A DNA stretch of 58,864 nucleotides from Bacteroidota bacterium (GCA_023413895.1 JAEZOU010000076.1:1-58864); one strand, 5' to 3'; shown: positions 19,711 to 29,416, counted from the stretch's first letter. Translations and numbers: made by a program. The notes: generated by a model not told the origin, from the sequence alone.

Positions 19711-20811
19711 AATAATTCGATATAGTTTTCCAGGACGGCATTCTATCACGCCATTAAGTTCTAATCCTAACAATAACGAAGAAACTTTTGAGGGTTTGCA
19801 ACATTCAGCCATCTTAGCCACGATTTCATCTACAGATAATTCCTGTTTTTCTGCAAAAAGAGTTAATATCATTTTTTCATTTTCAGAGAATTCGACAAAA
19901 AGTTGCGGCTGAATATATTTTCTTTCTGACAAGTTCCATCCCATCATTTCAATAATATCGGTACCCGAAGTAACCAAGGCAGCGATATTTTTCCGAATTA
20001 ATTCATTGCATCCTTCTTGTGCCGAAGCAAATACAGATCCTGGCACTGCAAACACATCACGATTATAAGAGGAAGCAATTTCTGCCGTAATAATACTACC
20101 ACCTTTAACACCTGTTTCTGCTACAAGTACAGCATCTGACATTCCTGCAACGATTCGATTTCGAGCGGGAAAATTCTGCCTATCAGGCTGTGTTTTAAAA
20201 GAAAATTCAGATACTAAAGCGCCACCCGATTCAATAATTTTTTCAGAAAGGTGCAAATTCAGTGGCGGATAAACAACCCCCAATCCAGACCCCCAAACGG
20301 CAATTGTAGGCAAATTATTTTGTAAAGCGGCTTCGTGCGCAATAGTATCTATTCCCAAAGCCATTCCACTAATCACTGTCAAATCATCGCCCTGAAAATC
20401 AGTTAAAATTTTACGCACCACATCTGTTCCGTATGAAGTAGCGTTTCGGGTTCCGACAACTGCCAACGATTTTCTGCTATTAAAAATAGGATTTCCTTTG
20501 TAAAATAAAGTAGGTGGCGAATCTCTACAATATAGAAGCCGTTGTGGATACTCTGCATCGGTAAAGTGACAAATTTTCACCTCTCCCCTCTCAATCTGCT
20601 TGAGGTCAATAGCTACACATTTTTCAACCTCCCGAGTTATTTTAGGGAATGGAACAGATCGGTTCCAACCTTGTCTAATAGCATATTGGTGTGCATTTTG
20701 ATCAAAAACAGCTTGCGCTGAACCGAACATTCTTATCAATTTTTTGACAAGACCATTTCCTATTTTTTGCTGGTAGCGTAAAGCTAATCTATAAAAATTT
20801 TCATCGAGCAT
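19702..20811 (-). CDS. dprA: DNA-processing protein DprA
   Basis: DprA loads RecA onto incoming single-stranded DNA during natural transformation and is widespread beyond competent bacteria. The 369-residue product has an N-terminal helical region, the Rossmann-like core with AVVGTRNATSYG, ISGMALGIDTIAHEAAL and GSGLGVVYPPLN, then FPARNRIVAGMSDAVLV and TAEIA, and a C-terminal winged-helix domain (about 305-365). I start at the ATG at 20811 because a -7 box (TATTTTTG, 20839-20832) lies just upstream, excluding the longer frame from 20856. Its stop codon lies in the 3' arm of the hairpin RNA locus. Confidence 0.94.
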   Translation of the reverse strand: MLDENFYRLALRYQQKIGNGLVKKLIRMFGSAQAVFDQNAHQYAIRQGWNRSVPFPKITREVEKCVAIDLKQIERGEVKICHFTDAEYPQRLLYCRDSPPTLFYKGNPIFNSRKSLAVVGTRNATSYGTDVVRKILTDFQGDDLTVISGMALGIDTIAHEAALQNNLPTIAVWGSGLGVVYPPLNLHLSEKIIESGGALVSEFSFKTQPDRQNFPARNRIVAGMSDAVLVAETGVKGGSIITAEIASSYNRDVFAVPGSVFASAQEGCNELIRKNIAALVTSGTDIIEMMGWNLSERKYIQPQLFVEFSENEKMILTLFAEKQELSVDEIVAKMAECCKPSKVSSLLLGLELNGVIECRPGKLYRIIQK

Positions 20812-20831
20812 AACGAGTTGTTTTAGTCGTA

Positions 20832-20839
20832 CAAAAATA
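20832..20839 (-). promoter_or_regulatory. -7 box of dprA
   Basis: TATTTTTG on the minus strand, 20 bases before the ATG at 20811; it places the start of transcription inside the longer possible reading frame and so decides the start codon. Confidence 0.5.
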
Positions 20840-20908
20840 ACATTTTTTTTACACATCCTATCGTGGATTATTTTTTTCTCACCTATTTATTTTTTCAAGA
20901 AAATTTTA

Positions 20909-20917
20909 TACCTTTGC
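20909..20917 (+). promoter_or_regulatory. -7 box of lipoprotein-lytic transglycosylase pair
   Basis: TACCTTTGC, 15 bases before the ATG at 20933. Confidence 0.6.
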
Positions 20918-20932
20918 CAAAATTTTTAGAGT

Positions 20933-21328
20933 ATGAAAAAAGCATTTAGTTTCCTTTTTATTGTTGCGCTATTTATGATAGTGTGCTTTACAGGATGTGA
21001 TAAAGAGATCACTTACAAAGTCAGAATTACCTGTTGCCAAACAGAAACAGGCATTGACACAGGAGCTGTAATTCCTAATTGCCAAGTTAAAATTGGCAAA
21101 GATAATTATGCAGAATATGCTCAAGCTTCTGGAGTTACCGACGAAAATGGTGTTTTTGAATATACTTTCGCACACGAAGCATTGCTTAGCGTAGATACTT
21201 ATTGCGAAGTTGTACAAGTGAATGAAGAGACTGGGGAGGAAACTGCCGACATTTATGTGGGTAGTGGTCAAGTAAAACTTTTGCCTAATGAAGTGGTTGA
21301 AGAAACCATTCTTATGATGAGGCAATAA
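20933..21328 (+). CDS. small lipoprotein with an Ig-like/carboxypeptidase-regulatory-like fold (131 aa)
   Basis: Signal peptide with lipobox CFTGC, so Cys22 is probably lipidated. The mature part has the NCQVKIGK ... SGVTDENGVFEYTF pattern of carboxypeptidase-regulatory-like or peptide-associated Ig-like domains: a strand, a variable loop, then T-DENG-F. Several cysteines (CCQTETG, NCQ, YCEV) could form disulfides in the periplasm. It is 11 bases upstream of an MltF-like gene, so it may act with it at the envelope. No specific function can be given. Confidence 0.82.
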   Translation: MKKAFSFLFIVALFMIVCFTGCDKEITYKVRITCCQTETGIDTGAVIPNCQVKIGKDNYAEYAQASGVTDENGVFEYTFAHEALLSVDTYCEVVQVNEETGEETADIYVGSGQVKLLPNEVVEETILMMRQ

Positions 21329-21339
21329 AGTTTAGTCAC

Positions 21340-22716
21340 TTGAAAAGATCTGCGGTTGCATATATTCTATTCTCCCTTATATCTTTTTCCTTTTTAGGTT
21401 TAATGTTTTGGTTTTTCCCTCCCAAAGAAAAACCAAAACATATTGAAATTAAGAAGGAAAGAGTTTTTTTTGTAGATGAAAAAGATACGCTAAATGTATT
21501 GCTTTTCTTCCATGCATCTGATATATTTATCTATAGAGGAACTACAATTGGTTTTCAATATGACCTACTTAAAACCCTCGAAAAGGATTTAGGAAAACAG
21601 ATTAATTTGAAAATTGAAGATAATTATGACATTATCTATCAAGAACTTTTCCAAAATAATTATGATATTATCGTATTAGATTTTGCCAAAACGCCCTATA
21701 ATCTTCCATTTTTAACACTCTCTGAACCACATTCCTATTCTCATCCTGTAATTGTATCGCGAAAAAAGATAGAGATAGATTCTACCCGAAACGACACCAT
21801 TTTTGTTCCTGCCTATTTTAACCACCTTGTCAGTTTATCTGACACGTTTGAAATTCATCATCGAAAAAACCTACCTATTGTGTATTCTAAGAAACACACT
21901 AGCGAAGAGCTTTTTGAGAGAATGGAAAAAGATGAAATTGACTATACCATTTGCGACTACAATATCGCCATTACACTTCTTCCCTTCTACTCCGAACTTT
22001 CTATTCAAGCAAATGCAGGGCCTATCTATGAGCGTTGTTGGATTTTGAATAAAAACAATCATCATTTGAATTTTAGAATCAACCAATGGCTTAATGAAAA
22101 GAAAAATACGAAATATTATGAAAATCTCAATAAAAAATATTTTTCTCAGCATTCTGGATATATAAAATATTCAAACTCAAAAAGTAACAAATATAGAATT
22201 TCGCCATACGACGCCACTATAAAAGCATACGCAGAAAGATACGAAATAGACTGGCGTTTAGCTGCTTCCATAATCTTCCAAGAGTGTAAATTTATTCCAG
22301 ACTTAGTAGGTTATGGTGGTAGTTTTGGACTTATGCAGATGATGCCCGTCACGTTGGAGCATTATGGCCTTGATGAAAATGCTACAGTAGAGGAACAAAT
22401 TTGTGCTGGAATGAAATTATTACGCACATTGCACCGATATTTTGCAGAAGTGAATGAAGAGGATAAGCCCTATTTTGTAGCAGCTGCCTACAATGCTGGT
22501 CCAGGGCACATTTTCGATGCGCAGAACTTATGTATTAAATATAATGAAGACCCCAATCAATGGGAATCTGTTTCTAAATATCTTATTTTAAAAACTTCGA
22601 GCAAATATTACAACGATCCCGTTGTTACTGCGGGATACTATCCTGGTAAACATAGTGTAAACTATGCTTCAGAAGTTGTGGAGCGTTACAATGCTTATAA
22701 ATTAGCGTACAAATAG
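21340..22716 (+). CDS. MltF-like membrane-bound lytic transglycosylase
   Basis: Two-domain murein hydrolase. An N-terminal anchor (about 5-27) is followed by an extracellular solute-binding protein type 3-like domain (about 40-245) and a C-terminal SLT/lysozyme-like domain (about 285-455). The catalytic glutamate is in AASIIFQECKF, with GSFGLMQMMP and AAYNAGPGH as the family's other marks. The likely start is TTG at 21340: it keeps the whole membrane anchor, while the next ATG would cut it. It probably cleaves peptidoglycan during remodelling, with the first domain sensing a muropeptide, as known for MltF. Confidence 0.9.
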   Translation: MKRSAVAYILFSLISFSFLGLMFWFFPPKEKPKHIEIKKERVFFVDEKDTLNVLLFFHASDIFIYRGTTIGFQYDLLKTLEKDLGKQINLKIEDNYDIIYQELFQNNYDIIVLDFAKTPYNLPFLTLSEPHSYSHPVIVSRKKIEIDSTRNDTIFVPAYFNHLVSLSDTFEIHHRKNLPIVYSKKHTSEELFERMEKDEIDYTICDYNIAITLLPFYSELSIQANAGPIYERCWILNKNNHHLNFRINQWLNEKKNTKYYENLNKKYFSQHSGYIKYSNSKSNKYRISPYDATIKAYAERYEIDWRLAASIIFQECKFIPDLVGYGGSFGLMQMMPVTLEHYGLDENATVEEQICAGMKLLRTLHRYFAEVNEEDKPYFVAAAYNAGPGHIFDAQNLCIKYNEDPNQWESVSKYLILKTSSKYYNDPVVTAGYYPGKHSVNYASEVVERYNAYKLAYK

Positions 22717-22717
22717 A

Positions 22718-24115
22718 TTATCTTTTGACAAGAAGCGCAACATTTTCAACATGTTGTGTATGTGGGAACATATCCACAGGCTGCACTTTTTCCACCTTAT
22801 ACTTTGCATCTAGAAGTGTAATATCACGAGCTTGAGTAGCTGGGTTACAACTGATATAAACGATACGCTTGGGTTCCATTTCAAGTAGGCGGTCAATTAC
22901 AGTAGTGTGCATTCCAGCGCGTGGAGGATCAGTAATCACAATATCTGGAGTACCATTTTGGCGGATAAAATCTCGATTTAACACATCTTTCATATCGCCA
23001 GCATAGAAAAAAGTATTTTTAATTTTATTGTATTCTGAATTAATTTTAGCATCTCCAATGGCAGCATCTACATACTCTATTCCCACCACTTTTTTTGCTT
23101 GCCGAGCTACAAAATTAGCAATGGTTCCTGTACCTGTATAAAGGTCATACACAACATCTTCAGAAGATATTTGTGCAAATTCACGTGCAACAGAATACAA
23201 CCTATAAGCTTGCTGACTATTGGTTTGATAGAAAGAAACTGGCCCGATTTTGAAGGTCAAATCCTCCATTGTATCCACAATAAAATCTTTTCCACTATAA
23301 AGATGAACCTCTAAATCAGTAATACTATCGTTTAATTTTGTATTTATAACATATTGTAAAGAAGTTATTTGAGGAAATTCATCTTTAATAAACTGCATCA
23401 AGTTCATTGTTTCTTCAGATTTCTCTGTAAAAACAACAATTACCATAATCTCACCTGTTGAAGCTGTTCGTATCACAATATTGCGTAACAAACCTTCGTG
23501 ATTTCTTATATTATAAAATGGAAGATTTTGCGCAATTGCATATTCTTTCACTTTATTTCTGAGTTCATTGCTCGGGTCTTCCTGCAAAGCACAATGTTTT
23601 ATATCCAACACTTTATCAAATTTACCTGGAATATGGAAGCCGAGGCCACGGGGTTCTATTGTTTTCCCATTTTTTTGCAATGTCATATCCTCATCGTCCA
23701 ACCAACGAAGATTAGAAAACGTATATTCCAACTTATTTCTATAGTAGAATATATTTTCAGAAGCAAGAATAGGCTGCAAGGGAGGAAAATCAAATTTACC
23801 TAGATGGGCGAAATTATCCTCAACTTGTTGTTGTTTATACATCAGTTGTTGCTGATAATCAAGTGCTTGCCATTTACAACCTCCACACAAGCCGAAATGA
23901 GGACATTGCGTATCTACGCGATGAGGAGAATAGGATTTTATAGCTATCAAACGTGCTTCAGCATAACCTTTTTTCTTTTTATACACCTCTACATCTACAA
24001 TATCGCCAGGAACGACAAATGGTACAAAAACAACCAATCCATCTACTTTTCCAATAGCTTTTCCTTCTGCACCAGCAGAAATTATTTCAAGATCTGAAAT
24101 CAGATAAGGTTTCAT
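22718..24115 (-). CDS. rlmD: 23S rRNA (uracil-5-)-methyltransferase, RlmD/RumA family
   Basis: SAM-dependent RNA m5U methyltransferase. An N-terminal TRAM domain (residues 1-58) is followed by a cysteine cluster CPHFGLCGGCKWQ for a 4Fe-4S centre, the SAM motif YDLYTGTGTIANFVA, TDPPRAGM and the catalytic cysteine in ISCNPATQARD. At 465 residues it has the normal length. Bacteroidota usually encode more than one paralogue of the RlmD/RlmC/TrmA group, so the exact target base (U1939 or another) is not certain. It converges on the lytic transglycosylase gene with only one base between the stops. Confidence 0.93.
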   Translation of the reverse strand: MKPYLISDLEIISAGAEGKAIGKVDGLVVFVPFVVPGDIVDVEVYKKKKGYAEARLIAIKSYSPHRVDTQCPHFGLCGGCKWQALDYQQQLMYKQQQVEDNFAHLGKFDFPPLQPILASENIFYYRNKLEYTFSNLRWLDDEDMTLQKNGKTIEPRGLGFHIPGKFDKVLDIKHCALQEDPSNELRNKVKEYAIAQNLPFYNIRNHEGLLRNIVIRTASTGEIMVIVVFTEKSEETMNLMQFIKDEFPQITSLQYVINTKLNDSITDLEVHLYSGKDFIVDTMEDLTFKIGPVSFYQTNSQQAYRLYSVAREFAQISSEDVVYDLYTGTGTIANFVARQAKKVVGIEYVDAAIGDAKINSEYNKIKNTFFYAGDMKDVLNRDFIRQNGTPDIVITDPPRAGMHTTVIDRLLEMEPKRIVYISCNPATQARDITLLDAKYKVEKVQPVDMFPHTQHVENVALLVKR

Positions 24116-24130
24116 AAATTTCTTTTTTAA

Positions 24131-25294
24131 CTAACTACAAATTACATCGTTAAGTTGCTTACAGACTACTTCCCAATTATAATTCTTTTTCACAAATTGA
24201 TGACCATTTTCAGCAATTTTACTATATTGTTCCTTATTCGATAGCAGTAAAGAAACCGCATCGACATAACCTGTAAGTGTTTCACAGATAATAATATCCT
24301 TTCCATTTTCGACTCCAGCAAGAGGTTTCCCAGCCAATGAGGAAGTGACGCAAGGCAACTGCATCGCCATTGCCTCAATGAGTTTATTTTGCAATCCGGT
24401 TCCCAAAGTCATTGGAGCGATAAAGACTTTAGACTTAGCATAATATTCTGGCATTGAATCCACCCAACCCGTAACAGTAATAGCATCATTTGCTAATGCT
24501 TGCACACGAGCCACTGGGTTAGCACCGACAATTGCCAATTTCAAGTCAGGGAATTCCTGTTTTAATAAAGGGAATATTTGACGCGCAAGATACTCTGCTG
24601 CATAAATATTGGGAGGGTATGCCATATTTCCTGAAAAAATCAAATCGTAAACTTTCTCATTCTGAGAAGATTGATATTTTTCAAAATCTACACCATTAGC
24701 AATAATCTCTATTTCGTAATTATTGGGATGATCAATAAACTCACGATCTACCCCTGTAATGATAGTTTTATGATCGAAATAGGAGAAAATTTCAGCTTCA
24801 TAGCGTTTCAATCGACGATACTCCATTTGGAAAAAGGGCTTGAGTAATGGGGAAGTTTTTTCGCTACGACGCTGCATTCCTTTCGATAAAACATCTTGAT
24901 AATCAATTGTTTTAGGAATTGGCAATAGTTTTACATATTCTGCCACTCTAATCATTTGGCAATAGATATGGTCGGGCTTTACCTCATCAATAATCTCTCT
25001 GATTTTTCTTTTAATTTTTGAACTATAAAAGAACCCGCACTGCAATGGTAAACCTAAAAGAAAGGCACGCACAACGCCAATAGCTTGTCTTGTAATGGGT
25101 AAATCGAGAAAATCTATCCGTTTACAAAAAGGCATAACCTTCGCCTTCGCCTCAGGATGTAAAACCCCTCGATTCAGTGCAATAAGATAAATTTCATGAT
25201 ATTTCGACAACTCTTTCAGTTGATAGAAAGCCCTTAATTTATCTCCTTTTTCTAAAGGATATGGAACTCGAGGTAAAAGAATCAGTAATTTCAT
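24131..25294 (-). CDS. glycosyltransferase family 4/GT1 (387 aa)
   Basis: GT-B fold transferase. An N-terminal Rossmann-like half begins with LLILLPRVPYPLEKGDKLRA, and the C-terminal donor-binding half has LIFSGNMAYPPN, LAIVGANP and FIAPMTLGTGLQNKLIEAMAM, which holds the nucleotide-sugar ELIEA-type glutamate. It resembles the glycosyltransferases of the exopolysaccharide/EpsH-associated type. It is 15 bases upstream of rlmD and has its own -7 box. The sugar and acceptor are unknown; a role in LPS or exopolysaccharide is inference. Confidence 0.88.
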   Translation of the reverse strand: MKLLILLPRVPYPLEKGDKLRAFYQLKELSKYHEIYLIALNRGVLHPEAKAKVMPFCKRIDFLDLPITRQAIGVVRAFLLGLPLQCGFFYSSKIKRKIREIIDEVKPDHIYCQMIRVAEYVKLLPIPKTIDYQDVLSKGMQRRSEKTSPLLKPFFQMEYRRLKRYEAEIFSYFDHKTIITGVDREFIDHPNNYEIEIIANGVDFEKYQSSQNEKVYDLIFSGNMAYPPNIYAAEYLARQIFPLLKQEFPDLKLAIVGANPVARVQALANDAITVTGWVDSMPEYYAKSKVFIAPMTLGTGLQNKLIEAMAMQLPCVTSSLAGKPLAGVENGKDIIICETLTGYVDAVSLLLSNKEQYSKIAENGHQFVKKNYNWEVVCKQLNDVICS

Positions 25295-25301
25295 AACGTT
25301 T

Positions 25302-25310
25302 GCAAAAATA
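25302..25310 (-). promoter_or_regulatory. -7 box of glycosyltransferase-rlmD
   Basis: TATTTTTGC on the minus strand, ending 7 bases before the ATG at 25294, so the leader would be very short or absent. Confidence 0.55.
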
Positions 25311-25412
25311 CATCAAAAAGTTGGATGAATGGTCATAAAGTAGTATTTATAATTCAGAAAATTGATAAATGATAAAAAGTATCATTTTTATATTGAACTT
25401 CCCATCTAAATT

Positions 25413-26174
25413 CTACTCTACAAGAATATGTGTACAAATTTCATCAAACTGAGAAACAGAGAGTTGCTCTGGGCGCAAAGAGAAAATTTCATTTTGCAAA
25501 TAATCCTCTTTGAAGCGGAAGGTTTTCAAGGAATTTCGCAACGTTTTTCGTCGCTGGTTGAAAGCAGTTTTCACAACACTCTTAAACAAAGGTTCCGGAC
25601 TGTGTAAGATTTTATCACAATTTTTTGTTATTCTTATTACGCCAGACTTAACTTTTGGTGGCGGCGTAAATTGATTTTCATCAACGGTAAAGAGATACTC
25701 AATATCATAAAAAGCTTGTAGTAAAACGCTCAAAATGCCATACATTTTCTTTCCTGGTTGTGCTGCAACACGCTCTGCTACCTCTTTCTGAAACATTCCT
25801 ACTAATTCTGTTACCAAATCTTTATTGTCCAATACTTTAAAAAGAATTTGAGAAGAGATATTATATGGGAAATTACCAATAATAGTCACCTCTTTGCTAT
25901 AATGCTGTGCAAGATTCATTTGCAGAAAATCTGTAGCAAAGATCTGAAGTTGCGGATAATGACGTTGCAGATAAACAACAGACTCATCATCAATTTCAAC
26001 CACCGAAAAATTTAGATCTTGTTTTTCTAACAAATATTTTGTCAAAACCCCCATTCCTGGACCGATTTCCAAAATGTTTTTATTCTCGGACTTAATAGCA
26101 TTTACAATATTATAAGCCACCTCTTCATTATTGAGAAAATGTTGTCCTAAGGCTTTTTTCGGTGTAACTTTCAT
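25413..26174 (-). CDS. rsmA: 16S rRNA dimethyladenosine transferase RsmA (KsgA)
   Basis: Dimethylates the two adjacent adenosines in helix 45 of 16S rRNA, a late step in small-subunit assembly. The 253-residue protein has KKALGQHFLNN at the start, the SAM site IGPGMGVLTKYLL, the target-base motif GNFPYNISSQ, and a C-terminal helical domain with AFNQRRKTLRNSL. It is last in the serS-TPR-rsmA group, 6 bases after the TPR gene. Confidence 0.96.
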   Translation of the reverse strand: MKVTPKKALGQHFLNNEEVAYNIVNAIKSENKNILEIGPGMGVLTKYLLEKQDLNFSVVEIDDESVVYLQRHYPQLQIFATDFLQMNLAQHYSKEVTIIGNFPYNISSQILFKVLDNKDLVTELVGMFQKEVAERVAAQPGKKMYGILSVLLQAFYDIEYLFTVDENQFTPPPKVKSGVIRITKNCDKILHSPEPLFKSVVKTAFNQRRKTLRNSLKTFRFKEDYLQNEIFSLRPEQLSVSQFDEICTHILVE

Positions 26175-26180
26175 AGTAAT

Positions 26181-28040
26181 TTAGATTTCATCTCCTCTCA
26201 GTTCGCGGAATCGTTTTCGCGCATCAACAGCATAAATGCTATTAGAATGGTCTTTCAGTAACTTTTTATACATCTCCATTGCTTGAGGAATATCTTTCAT
26301 ATAATATTCGTAAAGTTCTGCTAACAAGAATATTGCATCATCAGCAAGTAAATCAAATGAGTAAACATCAATAATTTTTTTGAGCAATGTTTCCGCAGTA
26401 AAATAATCTTTTTGGCGTATTAATATTTGCGCTTGAAGATAGTAAACATCATCGTTCAATTTACCAAATGGAGTAACTATCAATACGGAATCCAAATATT
26501 TCATTGCTTCCGCATCATTATTTTGGAAGATTAGAAAATCGGCGCGGGCGAAATAGCGAAGTGCCTGATTATGGGTTTGATTTTCGGAAAAAAGTGCATT
26601 ATCGTCCTCATCTTCACCTTCATCTTCTTCAAGATTATCTGAAATAACAAAAGAGAGATACATTGCATCATTAGCAATTAGTTTTGTGGTTGCTGCACGT
26701 AAAATATCGAGTTGACTTTCTGCCCAAGCAAACTCGCCAATATAGAATGAGAGTTTCGCATTTTTGAACTTTGCTAAATGACCGATGGTATCATTAGGTA
26801 ACTCTTTATCAATTTGTGAATAGAGTAGTGTTGCGTCCCAAATTTCTCCTACGTGTAGAAGAATATCTGCCTTATCCATCTTATATAATGCTCTTTCCTT
26901 TATATCTCTGTCAGCATAACGCATAGCAGTATCCAACAAATTGATGGCATGGTCAGGTTTATTTACGAAAAATGCCAATAGATGCGCATATTTATGAACC
27001 ACATCAGAAGTTCCTTCGTGCACACCATTTTCGTCCAAAACCTTTTGATATTCCTTTTCCAAAGCTTTCGCTGCATTGAGGTCAATAGGATATGTAGAGA
27101 TTAATTTTTGATATTTAAGATTGAGCAAATCATATTTTGCAGAGTAGTAATAGGATGAAGATTCCCCTTTTGAAATCACATATTTCAAGGCTTCCATTGC
27201 CAAATCATACTCACGATTATTTGCCATTAAACGCGCCAATGTGTAAACGGTTGCACCATCATTGGCTCGTTTTTTATCTATCGACTTTGCCAATATGAAT
27301 GCTGCGGGATAATCTTTATTCAACTGATAAATCCAATAAAGCAACGAAACATAACTTTGATTGTTCGGATGTTTCTGCATTGTTTCCTGCAATTTTGACT
27401 TTATTTTCAGATAACGTTGTCCATCTTCATCGTCCATCAGCAGATTTTGGAGATTTTGTTCGGCAGTTGCCATATACTTTGCATCATCATCTGCCAAAAG
27501 TGTAATTGCCTCTTCTATAACATTATCATAAAGTTTCAGTTGTAGATAGAGATTTGTCAATTCTTTGGAGAAGAGTTTTGGATTATTCAATTGCTTTCTT
27601 CCTCGCAACAACGTTTCCATTGCGTAATCGCGCTTAGCTTTATACAGAAAGGCGTTATAAAGTTCTTTGTATGAATTTTCTATGTTTGGAACATTTTTTA
27701 TTGCATCTTCATACTCTTTTACGGCTTTTGCTGTATTTCCAGAAACCTCATACACATACGCCAAATCAACGATATAACGTTGAACTTTAGGAAATTTTTT
27801 ATGCTGATTTTTAGCAACTTTTTCAAGTTCCTTATAATCTTGCATTTCTACAAGAACCTGATAATAATACACATAGATATATGAACTATTATTTTTCTCG
27901 TAGATAGGTTTAAAAATTTCTTTTGCTTTTTCATATTCTCCATTTTGGTAATATTGAATAGCCAATTTTTCTTGTGGGTCACGTTGAGCAAACCCCAAGA
28001 GCGAGAAGAATAGGAAAAACAGAAGAAATAGTTTTTTCAT
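26181..28040 (-). CDS. secreted tetratricopeptide-repeat protein (619 aa)
   Basis: Signal peptide 1-18 (LLGFAQ) followed by TPR units along almost the whole length, for example AIQYYQNGEYEKAKEIF near the start and FTAETLLKKIIDVY and AMEMYKKLLKDH near the end. A very acidic insert (NLEEDEGEDEDD) sits at about 467-480. No catalytic domain is seen; it probably scaffolds an envelope complex in the periplasm. It lies 3 bases after serS and 6 before rsmA, so it is expressed with translation genes, which says little about its job. Confidence 0.85.
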   Translation of the reverse strand: MKKLFLLFFLFFSLLGFAQRDPQEKLAIQYYQNGEYEKAKEIFKPIYEKNNSSYIYVYYYQVLVEMQDYKELEKVAKNQHKKFPKVQRYIVDLAYVYEVSGNTAKAVKEYEDAIKNVPNIENSYKELYNAFLYKAKRDYAMETLLRGRKQLNNPKLFSKELTNLYLQLKLYDNVIEEAITLLADDDAKYMATAEQNLQNLLMDDEDGQRYLKIKSKLQETMQKHPNNQSYVSLLYWIYQLNKDYPAAFILAKSIDKKRANDGATVYTLARLMANNREYDLAMEALKYVISKGESSSYYYSAKYDLLNLKYQKLISTYPIDLNAAKALEKEYQKVLDENGVHEGTSDVVHKYAHLLAFFVNKPDHAINLLDTAMRYADRDIKERALYKMDKADILLHVGEIWDATLLYSQIDKELPNDTIGHLAKFKNAKLSFYIGEFAWAESQLDILRAATTKLIANDAMYLSFVISDNLEEDEGEDEDDNALFSENQTHNQALRYFARADFLIFQNNDAEAMKYLDSVLIVTPFGKLNDDVYYLQAQILIRQKDYFTAETLLKKIIDVYSFDLLADDAIFLLAELYEYYMKDIPQAMEMYKKLLKDHSNSIYAVDARKRFRELRGDEI

Positions 28041-28043
28041 ATT

Positions 28044-29318
28044 CTAATCAACGATATCGAAGCCTGTATATTTTCTCAACACCTCAGGAATAACAATTCC
28101 ATCTTCAGTTTGATTATTTTCGAGAAGAGCAGCCAAAATTCGAGGCAATGCCAACGCGCTTCCATTCAGTGTGTGTGCAAGACGAGTTTTTCCAGTATTT
28201 TCATCTCTGAAACGCAATTTCAAACGATTAGCTTGGAAAGCTTCGAAATTAGAAACAGAACTTACTTCGAGCCATTTTTGCTGCGCGCGCGAGTAAACCT
28301 CAAAGTCGTAAGTTAAGCTAGAGGTAAAACTCATATCTCCTCCACACAAACGAACAATTCTAAATGGAAGTCCTAATTTTTGGATTAATGATTTTACATG
28401 TGCAACCATTTGGTCTAATGATTCTGCTGAATGATCAGGATGTTGAACTTGCACGATTTCCACTTTATCGAATTGATGCAAACGATTCAACCCGCGAACA
28501 TCTTTTCCGTAAGAGCCAGCCTCACGACGGAAACATGCTGAATAAGCACAATTTTTCATAGGAAGATCTGCTTCTTTCAAAATCACATCACGATAAATAT
28601 TGGTAACAGGAACTTCTGCAGTAGGAATCATATAGAAGTTATCTTCTGAAATATGATACATTTGTCCTTCTTTATCTGGAAGTTGTCCTGTTGCGTACGC
28701 AGAATCTTCATTTACCATTAATGGCGGTTGGATTTCGGTATATCCTGCTGCGAAAGCTTCGTCCAAGAAGAAAGCGATTAAAGCACGTTGCAAACGAGCA
28801 CCTTTCCCTTTATACACAGGAAATCCTGAACCCGTAATCTTATTTCCCAATTCAAAATCGATAATATCATATTTCTTTACCAAATCCCAATGCGGAAGTG
28901 CATGCTCCTCCATATTAGAAGCATCACCTTCTTGATAAATCACCACATTGTCAGCAGCAGATTTTCCACAAGGCACACACTCGTTCGGTACATTGGGAAG
29001 CAAAACTAAAACAGATTGCATTTCTGCTTCTTTTGTAGAAAGAGTTTGCTGAAACTCTTTCTCACCATTTTTTAATTCAGAAATTCTTGCTTTGATAGCA
29101 TTTGCTTCTGCTGCCTTTCCTGTCTTAAACAAAATGCCAATCTCCTTTGAAAGTGCATTTTGTTCCATCAAATTATCATCTAAATTTTTCTTTAAAGTTC
29201 TGATTTCTTGATCTAAAGACAAGATTTGTTCTACAGATTCTGTAGCATCTACATTTTTGACTTTTAATCTTTCAATAATGTATTGAGGATTTTCTCGTAT
29301 AGTTTGTATTTGTAACAT
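28044..29318 (-). CDS. serS: seryl-tRNA synthetase
   Basis: Charges tRNA-Ser. The N-terminal antiparallel coiled-coil arm covers residues 1-110. The class II core has motif 2 in CFRREAGSYGKDVRGLNR and motif 3 with NGSALALPR; the product is 424 residues, the usual size. I take the ATG at 29318 (MLQIQTIRENP); the 18 extra codons of the longer frame lie across the promoter (-7 box at 29346-29338). First gene of serS-TPR-rsmA. Confidence 0.96.
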   Translation of the reverse strand: MLQIQTIRENPQYIIERLKVKNVDATESVEQILSLDQEIRTLKKNLDDNLMEQNALSKEIGILFKTGKAAEANAIKARISELKNGEKEFQQTLSTKEAEMQSVLVLLPNVPNECVPCGKSAADNVVIYQEGDASNMEEHALPHWDLVKKYDIIDFELGNKITGSGFPVYKGKGARLQRALIAFFLDEAFAAGYTEIQPPLMVNEDSAYATGQLPDKEGQMYHISEDNFYMIPTAEVPVTNIYRDVILKEADLPMKNCAYSACFRREAGSYGKDVRGLNRLHQFDKVEIVQVQHPDHSAESLDQMVAHVKSLIQKLGLPFRIVRLCGGDMSFTSSLTYDFEVYSRAQQKWLEVSSVSNFEAFQANRLKLRFRDENTGKTRLAHTLNGSALALPRILAALLENNQTEDGIVIPEVLRKYTGFDIVD

Positions 29319-29337
29319 CTTTATAATTTTTAAGCGG

Positions 29338-29391
29338 GCAAAAATACAAAAAAAGAGCGGAACTATATTCAAGTTTTTTAATTACTTTTGC
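29338..29391. promoter_or_regulatory. divergent promoters of serS and the U32 gene
   Basis: Minus strand: TATTTTTGC at 29346-29338 for serS. Plus strand: TACTTTTGC at 29383-29391 for the U32 gene. The two -7 boxes are only 36 bases apart, so the two transcription units probably share upstream DNA. Confidence 0.65.
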
Positions 29392-29416
29392 ACCCATTAG
29401 ATATTATTAGAAATCA

